Assembly (NCBI GenBank): GCA_023227825.1
Contig: JALOCJ010000003.1
Coordinates: 124,001-188,000 of the forward strand
Length of the DNA: 64,000 bases
From: Candidatus Cloacimonas sp.
GTDB lineage: Bacteria; Cloacimonadota; Cloacimonadia; Cloacimonadales; Cloacimonadaceae
Direction: 5' to 3'
Part shown: piece after piece, positions 44,643 through 53,747 of the stretch
Layout of the letters: the number at the start of each line of letters is the position of its first letter
Numbering within the stretch: position 1 is the stretch's first letter
Made by a program: the position numbers and the translations under genes
The notes under the pieces: generated by a model
Told to the model about the DNA's origin: nothing
What the model saw: the letters and a program-made list of their open reading frames with translations, nothing else
The model's database searches: none

Positions 44643-45089
44643 ATGAAAGTAAAATTTCAATACGGATTAGCGGGTTATACAGGCAAAGCAGATGGCTTGA
44701 TATACTGCTACAACAGGAAATCGGGTAAGGTGTATGCCCGCCGAAAAGTGCAGCCGAAAATTACAGCTCACAATCATAAAACCGGTTCCATAACGGCAAA
44801 TTTGCATTCATTGCAGCCGTCTACCGGTTTCAAAAATGATCTGCTATTGTATTCGTTACGCTATAATAGCTTACCGGAAAATGCTGAAAAAAATATGTAT
44901 TCTTGGGTGAATATGTACCTAAAAATGATATATCAAATGGCAAAAATGTATCCGGAAATTGATTTGAGCACTATTACCAGGGAATATATCTATGAAAATA
45001 ATTTGCCCTGTATCAGCGTTAAAAGAGCTGTAGAAGCGGGTATTCTACCCCCGGTAACGGACTGGGAACTGTTGGATAGCCCTTTGTAA
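44643..45089 (+). CDS. Family-of-three hypothetical protein, paralogue B (148 aa)
   Basis: It has the same length as paralogue A and is about 70% identical to it by eye: MKVKFQYGLAGYTGKADGL start, YAR-x-KVQPKI, TGSITANLHSLQPSTGFKNDL, NMYSWVNMYLKMIYQMAKMYP, NNLPCISVKRAVEAGILP. I start at 44643 (AAAAGGAGAAAG upstream); the longer frame adds an unrelated leader. Function unknown. The high similarity and shared upstream boxes suggest a duplicated gene with conserved control. Confidence 0.75.
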   Translation: MKVKFQYGLAGYTGKADGLIYCYNRKSGKVYARRKVQPKITAHNHKTGSITANLHSLQPSTGFKNDLLLYSLRYNSLPENAEKNMYSWVNMYLKMIYQMAKMYPEIDLSTITREYIYENNLPCISVKRAVEAGILPPVTDWELLDSPL

Positions 45090-45112
45090 AGAAAATTAGC
45101 AGGTGCATAGTT

Positions 45113-45162
45113 TAGCGGGTGAACAGGTTAATCTGTTAACTTGTTTACCTGTTCACCTGCTA
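45113..45162. terminator. Octamer-derived inverted repeat between convergent genes
   Basis: TAGCGGGTGAACAGGTTAA (45113-45131) and TTACCTGTTCACCTGCTA (45145-45162) are nearly perfect inverses with a 13-nt spacer. The wording matches the GGTGAACA octamer units. It lies between the stops of paralogue B (+) and the TPR lipoprotein (-), so it may act as a two-way terminator. Confidence 0.5.
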
Positions 45163-45171
45163 GACAGTTAA

Positions 45172-46830
45172 TTAATAAGCAGCTGTTGCCTGATTTATGA
45201 GCTGATTTACGCGGGAAATACGATTATTGATATCCGTAAGAGCTTGTTCATCTGTAGCTCGTGCTTTAGCATTATTGAGATATTCCAGGGCTTTGCGGAA
45301 ATTATTGACTGCAGAATTTCGGGCGTTATCGCGTTGTGTTTTTAAGGTTTTAGCTTTTTTACCTACAGCTTTGGCAGCTTGTTTTTCCAGATCAATGAAA
45401 TTGTTATAATCGCTAGTTCCCTTGCTTTGGCTGATAGTAGCAAGATAAATATAAGGTAGATATAGAGTTGGGTCTTTTTGTAATGCCTTATTAGCGTTTA
45501 ATTCAGCTTCTTGGTATTTATTCTGGCTTAAATAAATTGCTGCCATATTCATATAAGCAATAGCGTTATCAGGTTGAATGGTAATTAAGGCATTCAAGAT
45601 ATCAACAGCTTTTTTATTGATGTCAGCAACTGTAGCCGGATCGGATGTTTGGGAAGCTTTTAAACGATATAGATTTACGGCACTTAAATAAGCCATAGTG
45701 TTTTGAGGATTATTTTTGATCGTATTTTCATATTTGGCAATAGCATCATCCAGGCGATTAGCTTTCTGATAGGCAGTTGCTAAACGCGTAGAAACAAGCT
45801 CATTTTCCGGGAACTTGTCAAATATGGCTTCCAGATAAGGAATTGCATCGTCAAAACGGTTGTTATCATACAAAAGAAAAGCCAAACGGGTTTTTGCTTC
45901 AATATAATCGGGGTTAAGTTGAAGAGCTTTTTGTAAGGCCTCTTCCGCTTTAGCAATATTATTTTGTTCCGAATACAAGTTAGCTATGGTTAACCACAAT
46001 TCCTCGTTTTCATTTAAGGTAGCAAGTTTTTCCATAGCGTTTAAGCGTTTGTTGGTTTGATTGGTTTTTTCGTAAATATCAATAAGAATGACAAGGGTTT
46101 GAGTATGTTGGGGATTTTTTTCCAGATTCAATTCCAGATTTTGAATTGCCTGTTCCAATTTCCCTTGTTTGTAATAAACAGAGCCAAGATAATAGTAAGC
46201 ATCTTTCAGGTTGGGATCAAGGCCTAAAGCGAAGATGAGATTTTTTTCCGCTTCCGCATAATTTCCATTGGCATAATTGTTTAGAGCGATATTATAAATT
46301 TTATTCACTTCGTTGGAAACAACATCATCCAGTTTGGCGATAAAAGTTGTTTCCAAAGTTTTCCAGCGTTCTTCTCGTGCATTGTTAACCTTAAAATCAA
46401 GTGAAGTAAGTTCTTCAGTTTTAACACTGAAAAAGCGCATTGACAAAGCAAATTCATCACTGCGAATACTATTTATGCTGCCCATAACGAGGATATCACA
46501 GCCGATCATTTCAGCTATTTCTTTCATTTCTTCAATTTCCAGGTCTTCAACATCTTTGTAACCTGACATTTTGAATTGTTTAGCCACCTCATCCATATTC
46601 AAAAGGGAATATTGAGGGAATTTTGAAAAAACATAATCAAAGTCACGAACAGTTAAAATCTTTTGGATATTGCGGCTTGAAGAATCCATAGTTTTCAGAG
46701 GTAAAATAGCTACTTTAGTCACAATTCCCGTATAAGGTTCGGTCTCTTCAATTTTAGGAGTTGTGCGATTTGCTGTGCAGCCAAAGAGAATAAGCACAGC
46801 TGTTAACGCTATCAGTGTCCATTTGTTCAT
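45172..46830 (-). CDS. Lipoprotein with CsgG-like N-domain and TPR repeats
   Basis: A 552-residue lipoprotein (lipobox LFGC, Cys18). Residues about 35-165 resemble the CsgG/DUF-type domain: KVAILPLKTMDS and CDILVMGSINSI. From about 183 to 460 there are around eight TPR motifs (YAEAEKNLIFALGLDP, LEQAIQNLELNLEKNP, AEEALQKALQLNPDY and others), then a Lys/Asn-rich helical tail. It is probably periplasmic, anchored to a membrane, and serves as a scaffold. GGAGG precedes the ATG and TTGACA lies at 46900-46895. Confidence 0.8.
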   Translation of the reverse strand: MNKWTLIALTAVLILFGCTANRTTPKIEETEPYTGIVTKVAILPLKTMDSSSRNIQKILTVRDFDYVFSKFPQYSLLNMDEVAKQFKMSGYKDVEDLEIEEMKEIAEMIGCDILVMGSINSIRSDEFALSMRFFSVKTEELTSLDFKVNNAREERWKTLETTFIAKLDDVVSNEVNKIYNIALNNYANGNYAEAEKNLIFALGLDPNLKDAYYYLGSVYYKQGKLEQAIQNLELNLEKNPQHTQTLVILIDIYEKTNQTNKRLNAMEKLATLNENEELWLTIANLYSEQNNIAKAEEALQKALQLNPDYIEAKTRLAFLLYDNNRFDDAIPYLEAIFDKFPENELVSTRLATAYQKANRLDDAIAKYENTIKNNPQNTMAYLSAVNLYRLKASQTSDPATVADINKKAVDILNALITIQPDNAIAYMNMAAIYLSQNKYQEAELNANKALQKDPTLYLPYIYLATISQSKGTSDYNNFIDLEKQAAKAVGKKAKTLKTQRDNARNSAVNNFRKALEYLNNAKARATDEQALTDINNRISRVNQLINQATAAY

Positions 46831-46963
46831 TTTTCCTCCAGAGAGTAGAGTTCAAAATAATTTTATTTTAACCAATTTTTCCCATAAGTGTATCTGTCAA
46901 GCAAAACCGCTTATGACTTATAGCAAAACGGTTTATATATACTTGATAGACAGAAAATATGGT

Positions 46964-47677
46964 TTAATCCAGAAATTGAAGAATAGAACCGGTATGCATA
47001 GCAAGCAATTCTCCCTTCCCATTTCTAATTAATAAGGCACCATTGCTGTCAATTTCCATAATTTCTGCTGCTATATTAATTCCCCCCATTTCCAGTAAAG
47101 CAAAGCGTCCTTTTCCAAAAAGATGGGCATTGCAATAATCAATATAGCTTTTATTATCTTCCATATACAGGCAATTGTCTTCAACGGATTTTATGATTAA
47201 ACGGCAGAGTTCATTATTGGAGACCTCAAAACCCAGAATACTTTTCAGAGAAACAGCTCCAAATTTACCCAGTTCTGAATCAATATCATTGTTTGTGTTT
47301 AAGCCGATTCCTACAATATAGGTTCTTTTGGCTGGCTGATAATTACAGAGAATGCCGCCCAATTTACGATTGGAAAAAATAATATCGTTTGTCCATTTAA
47401 TTTGGAGTTTGCCTTTTAATGGCTCAAAAAGGGACTGTAAACATTGATGAATACAAAAACCCAGATAAAGGGCAAAAGAAGGAAGCGATATATTATTTTC
47501 ATAATCAAAAGTGAACCATAAACCGCCAGGAGGTGATAACCAAATATGATTTGCTCTGCCAAAACCTGTCTTTTGAGTTCCAGCTCTTATACAAAGTGGT
47601 TCATCACTTAATTCTTTTAACAGCTTATATTCCCGCATTGTATTGTCCAATATGTCATAGTAAAAGTAGTTACGCAT
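46964..47677 (-). CDS. birA: Biotin--[acetyl-CoA-carboxylase] ligase, catalytic domain only
   Basis: The 237-residue protein has AGTQKTGFGRANHIWLSPPGGLWFT (about 32-56, the GRGR-type biotin/AMP loop), IKWTNDIIFSNRKLGGIL (about 93-110) and VGIGLNTNND, followed by the C-terminal SH3-like part. The N-terminal DNA-binding domain of repressor-type BirA is absent. It starts directly after queA's stop. Confidence 0.92.
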   Translation of the reverse strand: MRNYFYYDILDNTMREYKLLKELSDEPLCIRAGTQKTGFGRANHIWLSPPGGLWFTFDYENNISLPSFALYLGFCIHQCLQSLFEPLKGKLQIKWTNDIIFSNRKLGGILCNYQPAKRTYIVGIGLNTNNDIDSELGKFGAVSLKSILGFEVSNNELCRLIIKSVEDNCLYMEDNKSYIDYCNAHLFGKGRFALLEMGGINIAAEIMEIDSNGALLIRNGKGELLAMHTGSILQFLD

Positions 47678-48718
47678 TCAATCCTCAATAAACATTGCAT
47701 CGCCATAACTGAAAAAACGATAATTTTCCTGAACAGCTATTGCATAAGCTTTCCTGATTGTCTCATAGCCACCGAAAGCAGATATCATCATTAACAGTGT
47801 AGATTTAGGTAAATGGAAATTAGTTAGCAGAGCATCTGTAACCTGGAAATTAAAACCGGGATAAATAAAAAGGTCTGTCCATCTGGAGCCGCTTTGCATT
47901 TTTCCTTCCAGCCAAAAACTCTCTACACTGCGCACACTTGTAGTTCCAACGCAAATAATTCTTCTACCTTCTTTTTTAGCTAAATTTATGGCATCAGCTG
48001 TTGTTTTCGGTATAATAACCAGTTCAGAATGCATTTTGTGATCCGTTATACGTTTCATTTTAACCGGACGAAAAGTGCCAATACCAATATGTAAAATAAC
48101 TTCACAGAAAAGCACACCTTTAGTCCTCAGGGTATTTAGAATTTCAACATCAAAATGAAAACCTGCAGTAGGTGCAGCTACAGAACCATTTTCCCGAGCA
48201 TAAACAGTTTGGTATCTTTCGCTATCCAGAATTGTATCACTGCGTTCAATATAAGGTGGAAGAGGAATATGGCCAATACGCTTAATTTCTTCCTGGAAAT
48301 CTGTCTTACAGGTAAATTGAATTTCTCTAATTCCTTCATTATTTCCCTGGCTGATATAACCGCTTAAATTATCGGAAAAATGCAGCCATTGAGGAGATTT
48401 CAATTTTTTTCCAGGTCTGGCTATACACTGCCAGGTGTTTTCCTTCAGTTGATGCAAGAGTAAAATTTCTATTTTATTACCGGTTACTTTTGTAGCAAAA
48501 AGACGGGCAGGAAAAACCTTACTGCTGTTGATAACAACTAAATCTCCTTCTTGCAACAATTCCAGAATATCTGTAAAGCGACGATGAAATATTTCTCCGG
48601 TTTTTTTCTTAACTTGCATCAAACGCGAAGCCGTTCTTTTTTCTGCAGGAAATTGAGCTATTAATTCTTTGGGCAGATAGTAATCATAAGTATCAGTTGC
48701 TAAAAGATCAGGCATCAT
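47678..48718 (-). CDS. queA: S-adenosylmethionine:tRNA ribosyltransferase-isomerase
   Basis: QueA adds the epoxycyclopentanediol moiety to preQ1 in tRNA during queuosine synthesis. The 346-residue protein shows DYYLPKELIAQFPAEKRTASRLM near the start, RHxR-like HRRFTDI, GSVAAPTAGFHFD, HIGIGTFRPVK and NFHLPKSTLLMMISAFGGYE. The start overlaps the upstream DUF3108 stop (ATGATG). queE of the same pathway lies at 6.7 kb. Confidence 0.96.
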   Translation of the reverse strand: MMPDLLATDTYDYYLPKELIAQFPAEKRTASRLMQVKKKTGEIFHRRFTDILELLQEGDLVVINSSKVFPARLFATKVTGNKIEILLLHQLKENTWQCIARPGKKLKSPQWLHFSDNLSGYISQGNNEGIREIQFTCKTDFQEEIKRIGHIPLPPYIERSDTILDSERYQTVYARENGSVAAPTAGFHFDVEILNTLRTKGVLFCEVILHIGIGTFRPVKMKRITDHKMHSELVIIPKTTADAINLAKKEGRRIICVGTTSVRSVESFWLEGKMQSGSRWTDLFIYPGFNFQVTDALLTNFHLPKSTLLMMISAFGGYETIRKAYAIAVQENYRFFSYGDAMFIED

Positions 48719-49482
48719 AATTGAATTTTATAGGGAACCTGCTCTGCACTTTTAAGGGTAGCTACAAAACTACCAATAGTTATTTTACTTTCCAAGCGCA
48801 CGGGAATTTTGTATTCATCATTGGTTACCCAAATTAAAATTCTGCCGCTTTGTTTGAAAATTGCCTCTCCTTTCAGTTTGGGTTCAATAACCAGGCATTC
48901 TATATTGCCGAAAATTGTCTTTTGCTGTTCTTTGCGGTGGACTAAAATTTCGGTTGGCATATTTCTGCCGTCAGCTGTTATATTTACTATTATCGGTTTT
49001 CCCACTTGCAGATTTTTAGTGCGTGCCAGATAAAAAGCACTTAAAATGTCTTGAGTTCCTGCGGGAATTTCCATTTCGCTGTTTTCAAATACCCGGTTTT
49101 TGAAGTTCCATTTTTTATAGGTTGAACTTAACGAGGAATGATCATAAATATGAACACGATGTTGACGGTAATGCCCTTCCTGTAAATTTTTGCTGAATTT
49201 ATAGGGCTGAAGATTATTTTTATCCCACCAGCTTTCAACTGTATCGCGTACTTTATATATTTTATCAAAAAAGGAATAGGTTTTGGCTTTAGTAGAAAGA
49301 TGCCAAACCGGAGAACCCTGATAAACAGAACTTTCAGTTTGCAAAGATGCCTCTCCGGCACTTATTATTCCATATTTAACCGTGAAAGTTAACGTTTCTC
49401 CTTCGTAAAAAGGGACTTCAGCTGCAGTCAAATTCGCAATCAAAATCAGAAAGAAGAAGATGATGCTGAACTTTACCTTCAT
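48715..49482 (-). CDS. DUF3108 periplasmic protein
   Basis: The 255-residue protein has a signal peptide ending near TAAEVP and the DUF3108 pattern: FYEGETLTFTVKYGIISAGEASL near 25-47, then LSTKAKTYSFFDKIYKVRDTVESW and EIPAGTQDILSAFYLAR. The later ILIWVTNDEYKIPVRLESKITIGSFVATL also fits. Function unknown, probably periplasmic or lipid-associated. GGAGG precedes the ATG, and the gene follows the SDR gene directly. Confidence 0.85.
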   Translation of the reverse strand: MKVKFSIIFFFLILIANLTAAEVPFYEGETLTFTVKYGIISAGEASLQTESSVYQGSPVWHLSTKAKTYSFFDKIYKVRDTVESWWDKNNLQPYKFSKNLQEGHYRQHRVHIYDHSSLSSTYKKWNFKNRVFENSEMEIPAGTQDILSAFYLARTKNLQVGKPIIVNITADGRNMPTEILVHRKEQQKTIFGNIECLVIEPKLKGEAIFKQSGRILIWVTNDEYKIPVRLESKITIGSFVATLKSAEQVPYKIQL

Positions 49483-50222
49483 TATACACCTCCGTCTATA
49501 ATGATTTCTTTTCCATTGAGATTAGTTATGTTCTCATCTATCAGCAGGTCTATAACTTTCTTGATTTCTTCTTTAGTAACTAATTTTCCGGTAGGTACTT
49601 GAGCTAAATATTCTGCAAAATAGTGCTTCCGGAAGTTTAAATATTCTCCGTTGTAATCCTCTTCCAGATTTGTTTCTACCGGAGCAGGGGAAACAGCATT
49701 GATGAGAATATTGTATTTTGCCATTTCTAAGGCTACGCTTTTTACTAAATTCACTATTCCTGCTTTAGAAGCGGAATAGGCACTTCCATTTTTAAGTCCT
49801 TTTTGGGTAACATCGCTTCCTATAATTATTACTCTTCCAAACCCGTTTTCCTGCATTGAAGGTAAGGTCCAGCGCAGGACATTATAGGCACTCATCATAT
49901 TTGTTTTTAGCACATTAGCAAACTGCTTCGGCTCTGTTTGATAAAGAGGTAAAGCATCCGAACTGCGAATTGCAGCACAATGAATTACAGTATCGGAAAT
50001 TTGTTGCAGGGACTGTTCCGCCTTTAGAACTGCCTCTTTTACGCCTTCGGAATTACATAAATCCACAGGATAGGAAAATATACCTTCTTTATCAAATAAT
50101 TCATAAATGCGTTCTGCGCGTTTATGATAAAATAATACCAGTTTGTATCCTTCCCTGTAATATTCTTTAGCTAGGTAACTGCCAATCTGGGAATTGGCTC
50201 CGCTTATTAAAATCTGCCTCAT
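49482..50222 (-). CDS. Short-chain dehydrogenase/reductase (FabG-like)
   Basis: The 246-residue SDR has the cofactor loop SGANSQIGSYLA (7-18), HCAAIRSSD, GSDVTQKG with the active Ser region, YSASKAGIVNLVKSVALEMA (about 150) with the catalytic Tyr and Lys, NAVSPAPVETNL and a terminal IIIDGG. Substrate is not predictable; no fab genes are adjacent. The stop of coaBC overlaps its ATG by 4 nt. Confidence 0.87.
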   Translation of the reverse strand: MRQILISGANSQIGSYLAKEYYREGYKLVLFYHKRAERIYELFDKEGIFSYPVDLCNSEGVKEAVLKAEQSLQQISDTVIHCAAIRSSDALPLYQTEPKQFANVLKTNMMSAYNVLRWTLPSMQENGFGRVIIIGSDVTQKGLKNGSAYSASKAGIVNLVKSVALEMAKYNILINAVSPAPVETNLEEDYNGEYLNFRKHYFAEYLAQVPTGKLVTKEEIKKVIDLLIDENITNLNGKEIIIDGGV

Positions 50223-51418
50223 AGTTCTTTGAGAATATTAATCAGATTATGCGCCAGCAGAAATTTATCTCCTTTCATCACTACGGAATTGATATTGGGG
50301 TCTTCTTTCAAGGGTGGATAGCCCTTAATTTTTCCCTGCACAATAAGTTCGTCATCATCCCTACCGGCAAAACGAATATCATTGGCACATATAAGATCAA
50401 GATTTTTATGATAGTATTTATCTATGGCACTTTGAATTAAGTTATCAGATTGAGCTGCAAAACCGATTAACCGCTGATTTGCCTTTTTCACTTTTCCCAG
50501 CTCTGCTAAAATATCTATTGTAGGAACAAACTCAAGATTTAGTTCTTCCTGTTTGGGAAGCTTTTGGAGTATTGTTTCTTTGGGTTTATAATCTGCTACA
50601 GCAGCACAACAAATCAGCCAATCCATTTCGGCATAACGAGTTATAACTGCATCATACATTTTAGAAGCACTTTCACAAAAGACAGCTTCTTTCAAATAAT
50701 GAGGTAGCTCAAGCTGAATATTTCCATAAATCAAAGTAACTTCAGCTCCCCTTAAAGCTAAAGCACGAGCTATGGCAAGACCCATTTTGCCGGAAGAACG
50801 ATTACTAATATAACGCATTGGGTCAATTGCTTCTATTGTAGCACCTGCAGTAAGCAAAACCTTGATTCCTGACAAGTCAGTTTTGTAATGCAAATAGGTC
50901 TTTATGGCAAAAACAACTTCCGTGTTGGGAGGATATTTTCCTTCTCCTTCAGTTCCACAAGCAAGCATACCCGCTGCTGGCTTTAAAATATAATTTCCCC
51001 GCTCTTTTAATTTCCTGATATTTTCCTGAACGATACAGGACTGATATATATTTACATTCATCGCAGGAACAAAAAGCACCGGGACAATAGAGGCAACTAA
51101 AATTGTGGAAAGTAAATCATCCGCAATTCCAGTTGCTGCCTTGCCAATTATATTTGCTGTTGCCGGAGCTACAACAATTAAATCAGCCCAAGTGGAAAGC
51201 GTAATATGAGGAATAGGGTCAATATCTGAAAACAGAGAAGTATGCACACTATTATGCGTTATAGCACTGAAGTTTATAGGTGTTACAAATTTCATAGCAT
51301 TTTCAGTTAACACACATTTAACTTCAAAACCCTGTTTGCTTAGCTGACTGGCTAAATCTATTGCTTTGTATGCAGATATACCTCCGCTAACACAGAGTAA
51401 TATTTTCTTACCTGACAT
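50219..51418 (-). CDS. coaBC: Bifunctional phosphopantothenoylcysteine decarboxylase/phosphopantothenate--cysteine ligase
   Basis: About 399 residues. CoaC half: KKILLCVSGGISAYKAIDLAS near the start, ADLIVVAPATANIIGKAATGIADDLLS and the conserved PAMNVNIYQS (about 110-120). CoaB half: LLTAGATIEAIDPMRYISNRSSGKMG (about 191-216) and CAAVADYKP. Converts 4'-phosphopantothenate to phosphopantetheine in CoA synthesis. I start at ATG 51418 (MSGKK) with GAGGAAAC upstream, rather than a longer leader. TTGACA lies at 51478-51473. Confidence 0.96.
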   Translation of the reverse strand: MSGKKILLCVSGGISAYKAIDLASQLSKQGFEVKCVLTENAMKFVTPINFSAITHNSVHTSLFSDIDPIPHITLSTWADLIVVAPATANIIGKAATGIADDLLSTILVASIVPVLFVPAMNVNIYQSCIVQENIRKLKERGNYILKPAAGMLACGTEGEGKYPPNTEVVFAIKTYLHYKTDLSGIKVLLTAGATIEAIDPMRYISNRSSGKMGLAIARALALRGAEVTLIYGNIQLELPHYLKEAVFCESASKMYDAVITRYAEMDWLICCAAVADYKPKETILQKLPKQEELNLEFVPTIDILAELGKVKKANQRLIGFAAQSDNLIQSAIDKYYHKNLDLICANDIRFAGRDDDELIVQGKIKGYPPLKEDPNINSVVMKGDKFLLAHNLINILKEL

Positions 51419-51485
51419 TGTTTCCTCTTTATCCTTATTTGACTTATACTTTAATTTTAGTTCCTGATTTGCTGTCAATAAAAAA

Positions 51486-51541
51486 GGTCAAGAGGTCAAG
51501 GGGTCGGGGGGTCGAGAGGTCGAGAGGTCAAGGGGGCGAGA
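51486..51541 (+). repeat. Solo octamer array upstream of coaBC
   Basis: Seven 8-bp units such as GGTCAAGA, GGTCAAGG, GGTCGGGG and GGTCGAGA occupy 51486-51541. No inverted partner is seen nearby. Confidence 0.8.
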
Positions 51542-51550
51542 GGGATTTTG

Positions 51551-51633
51551 TGTAGACGGAGCTCGCTGCAGCTCCACATTATTTTTTTGCAGAAGATAAA
51601 AATTTTGCAGAGGAACAGCGTCCTCCGGCTACA
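51551..51633. repeat. TGTAG...CTACA hairpin element, copy 1
   Basis: The element starts TGTAGAC, contains GGAGCT-CGCTGC-AGCTCC (51558-51575) and GAGGA-ACAGCG-TCCTC (51610-51625), and ends with CTACA, inverse of its start. The rest of the 51419-51766 gap shows no gene. A second copy begins at 53518. Confidence 0.65.
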
Positions 51634-51766
51634 CAACAAAAAAGGATTTGACAGATATAGGGCTTTGTTTACAAAAGAGTTAAGATAAAAAAAGAGCAAC
51701 ACAATGAAAGACAACAAAACACATATAATTTTTAACAGATATTACTTCCTGTTAAAGTGAAATATT

Positions 51767-52786
51767 ATGCCATACAAGAGAATTAAATACCTGCTTTTCT
51801 TTTTGCTGTTTGCCTGTTGGGCTATGATAAACGCTCTGGAAGTTCCTTTATTCTTGCGTTGGAAATCCATCAATACCGGTGCATATTGTCCCCACCAAAC
51901 AGGAAAGGAAATACACTGGAACGAATTTTATCAGATAGGAATTGGTATTGATTCCCTGGCATATAAAGACCTTTTTGCTACAATGGAACTGCGCAGCAGA
52001 GCCAATTTTATAGAGAATTATGTAGAACTATACCGCTTTGACCTTTCCTGGGCTAAATCAAACTGCCAAATTGCAGCTGGCTCTATTCCCTGGGGTTATG
52101 GATTACCAAATAAATTATATTCTTTTTCTCCTGTTTCTGCTGATCAGGATCAATACCGTTATCAGGCAACGCGTTTGAATAGAGTTCGTTTGGGATTTGG
52201 TTTTGCTGAAAACCTGATGGCAATTGATATTGGAGGAGATAATCATAATCAAGTAATAGGAATATTTACTTGGCAAAGGCAGTTTCCTTTTGGTTATTTA
52301 AAAGCCGCAGAAGAAATTAGATCTCAAGACAACCATTGGCAGACGCCTGTTTCTATAAGTTCCCTGAACACCCAAATTCAAAAAAGAGACCTTGTTTTAG
52401 AAGGGCAGCTGGCTTTCAGTTATCTTCCCAATTATAATGTAACTGAAAATCATACAACTACTTATGCTCTTGTAGCAGGAAAATATCAGATAGATGATTT
52501 AACCGCATTATTTGGCAGCGCTGAATATCTGGAATTGGAACCAACTTTAATGAGTTATCAGCAATATAGAATAGCTTTAAGCCGCAAAATAAGTTTTTTT
52601 TCCCTTAATCCTTTTTACTATCTTGATTATTATGATAAAAGCACCTTTCAGAGAATTGGTTTATCCTGGGACTGGCATTTTTGCCAAACACAACGCATCG
52701 GATTAATATATTATATGGAAGGAAGTAAATTGCATAAAGCCAAACATAATTTGGGAATTCAGGCAAATCTGGAATTGGGATTATGA
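51767..52786 (+). CDS. Secreted outer-membrane-like protein
   Basis: The 339-residue protein has a signal peptide (about 1-23, ending INALE). The remainder is rich in alternating aromatic/polar segments (DLFATMELRSRANF, RVRLGFGF, IGLIYYMEG) and ends NLGIQANLELGL, suggesting a beta-barrel. I do not recognise a family. It is coupled (ATGA) to a lipoprotein deacetylase. Confidence 0.6.
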   Translation: MPYKRIKYLLFFLLFACWAMINALEVPLFLRWKSINTGAYCPHQTGKEIHWNEFYQIGIGIDSLAYKDLFATMELRSRANFIENYVELYRFDLSWAKSNCQIAAGSIPWGYGLPNKLYSFSPVSADQDQYRYQATRLNRVRLGFGFAENLMAIDIGGDNHNQVIGIFTWQRQFPFGYLKAAEEIRSQDNHWQTPVSISSLNTQIQKRDLVLEGQLAFSYLPNYNVTENHTTTYALVAGKYQIDDLTALFGSAEYLELEPTLMSYQQYRIALSRKISFFSLNPFYYLDYYDKSTFQRIGLSWDWHFCQTQRIGLIYYMEGSKLHKAKHNLGIQANLELGL

Positions 52787-53517
52787 AAACGCCGTTTTTT
52801 ATTGTGTTTTTGCTTTCTATTTTACTTAGTTCCTGTAATTTCTTTACTCCTGCGGAAAAGAATACTCCTATTATTTGTCTTACTTTTGATGATCAAAAAG
52901 ATGGAGTTTATACTTATGCTTTTCCTTTGATGCAGGAATATGGATATAGAGGAACCTGTTATGTGAATTCCCGATATCTTTATGGACCAAAAATTATGAG
53001 TTTAGCTCAAATTCGGGAATTGCATAATGAATATAACTGGGAAATTGGAGGTCACTCTCTTCGTCACGAGAATTTGGCTGAATTAACTTACGAAGAAGCT
53101 GAATTTACTATCAGTCAGGATTACTGGAATCTTTATAATTGGGGTTTTAATCCGCGTTCTTTTGCTATGCCGAGTGGAAAATGTCCCCTAGAATATTATC
53201 CTATTTTAACCCGATATTATACTTACTTACGGGGCTGTAATGATTATGCAATGCATATTCCTCTTAATGTTCAAGGTTTGGGTTATCTGGCTTTTCAAAG
53301 TTCCTGGACAGCTGATATTTATAAAGAACGCATCCGCAGAGGTATAGCTAATGGAGAAGACCTAATTATTCTGGGTTTTCATGCTATAGAAGAACCGGAT
53401 AATATCTATGGAACAAATTGTCCGGTATCGGAATTTGAAGAAATACTAAACTTTATAAATTATCTGGGACTGGAAGTTTTACCTCTTTCAGAGGCAGTGG
53501 ATAAACTGAATAAATAG
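52783..53517 (+). CDS. Lipoprotein polysaccharide deacetylase (NodB domain)
   Basis: A 244-residue lipoprotein with lipobox LLSSC (Cys18). The NodB motifs are LTFDDQKDG (motif 1, catalytic Asp pair), GGHSLRHENL (His-x3-His metal site, about 89-98) and AMPSGK-type later motif, with HAIEEP near the end. It probably removes acetyl groups from a periplasmic or surface polymer. It overlaps the barrel-like gene by 4 nt. Confidence 0.85.
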   Translation: MKTPFFIVFLLSILLSSCNFFTPAEKNTPIICLTFDDQKDGVYTYAFPLMQEYGYRGTCYVNSRYLYGPKIMSLAQIRELHNEYNWEIGGHSLRHENLAELTYEEAEFTISQDYWNLYNWGFNPRSFAMPSGKCPLEYYPILTRYYTYLRGCNDYAMHIPLNVQGLGYLAFQSSWTADIYKERIRRGIANGEDLIILGFHAIEEPDNIYGTNCPVSEFEEILNFINYLGLEVLPLSEAVDKLNK

Positions 53518-53582
53518 TGTAGACAGAGCTCGCTGAAGCTCAGTAGAAGAAAAAAACAGAGAAACAGTTTCTTCCCGCTACA
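53518..53582. repeat. TGTAG...CTACA hairpin element, copy 2
   Basis: It begins immediately after the stop codon ending at 53517, contains GAGCT-CGCTGA-AGCTC and AGAAAC-A-GTTTCT hairpins, and ends CTACA. Same layout as copy 1 at 51551. Confidence 0.65.
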
Positions 53583-53666
53583 CATTCTTCCTCATTACTT
53601 AAGTCCTTTGGACTTCTTGATTGACATAAAACCGCTTTGCAGAAATTATGTTTTGCAAAAAAATGC

Positions 53667-53743
53667 GTCCCTGTAGCTCAGATGGATAGAGTGGCACCCT
53701 CCGAAGGTGAAGGTCAGGCGTTCGAATCGCCTCAGGGACGCCA
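53667..53743 (+). tRNA. tRNA-Arg (anticodon CCG)
   Basis: 77 nt with an encoded CCA. Acceptor stem GTCCCTG/CAGGGAC, D-arm from 53676, anticodon loop CTCCGAA giving CCG (reads CGG, Arg), T-arm AGGCG-TTCGAAT-CGCCT. A TTGACA at 53621-53626 may be the -35 box. An octamer array starts 4 nt after the CCA. Confidence 0.95.
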
Positions 53744-53747
53744 TAAA

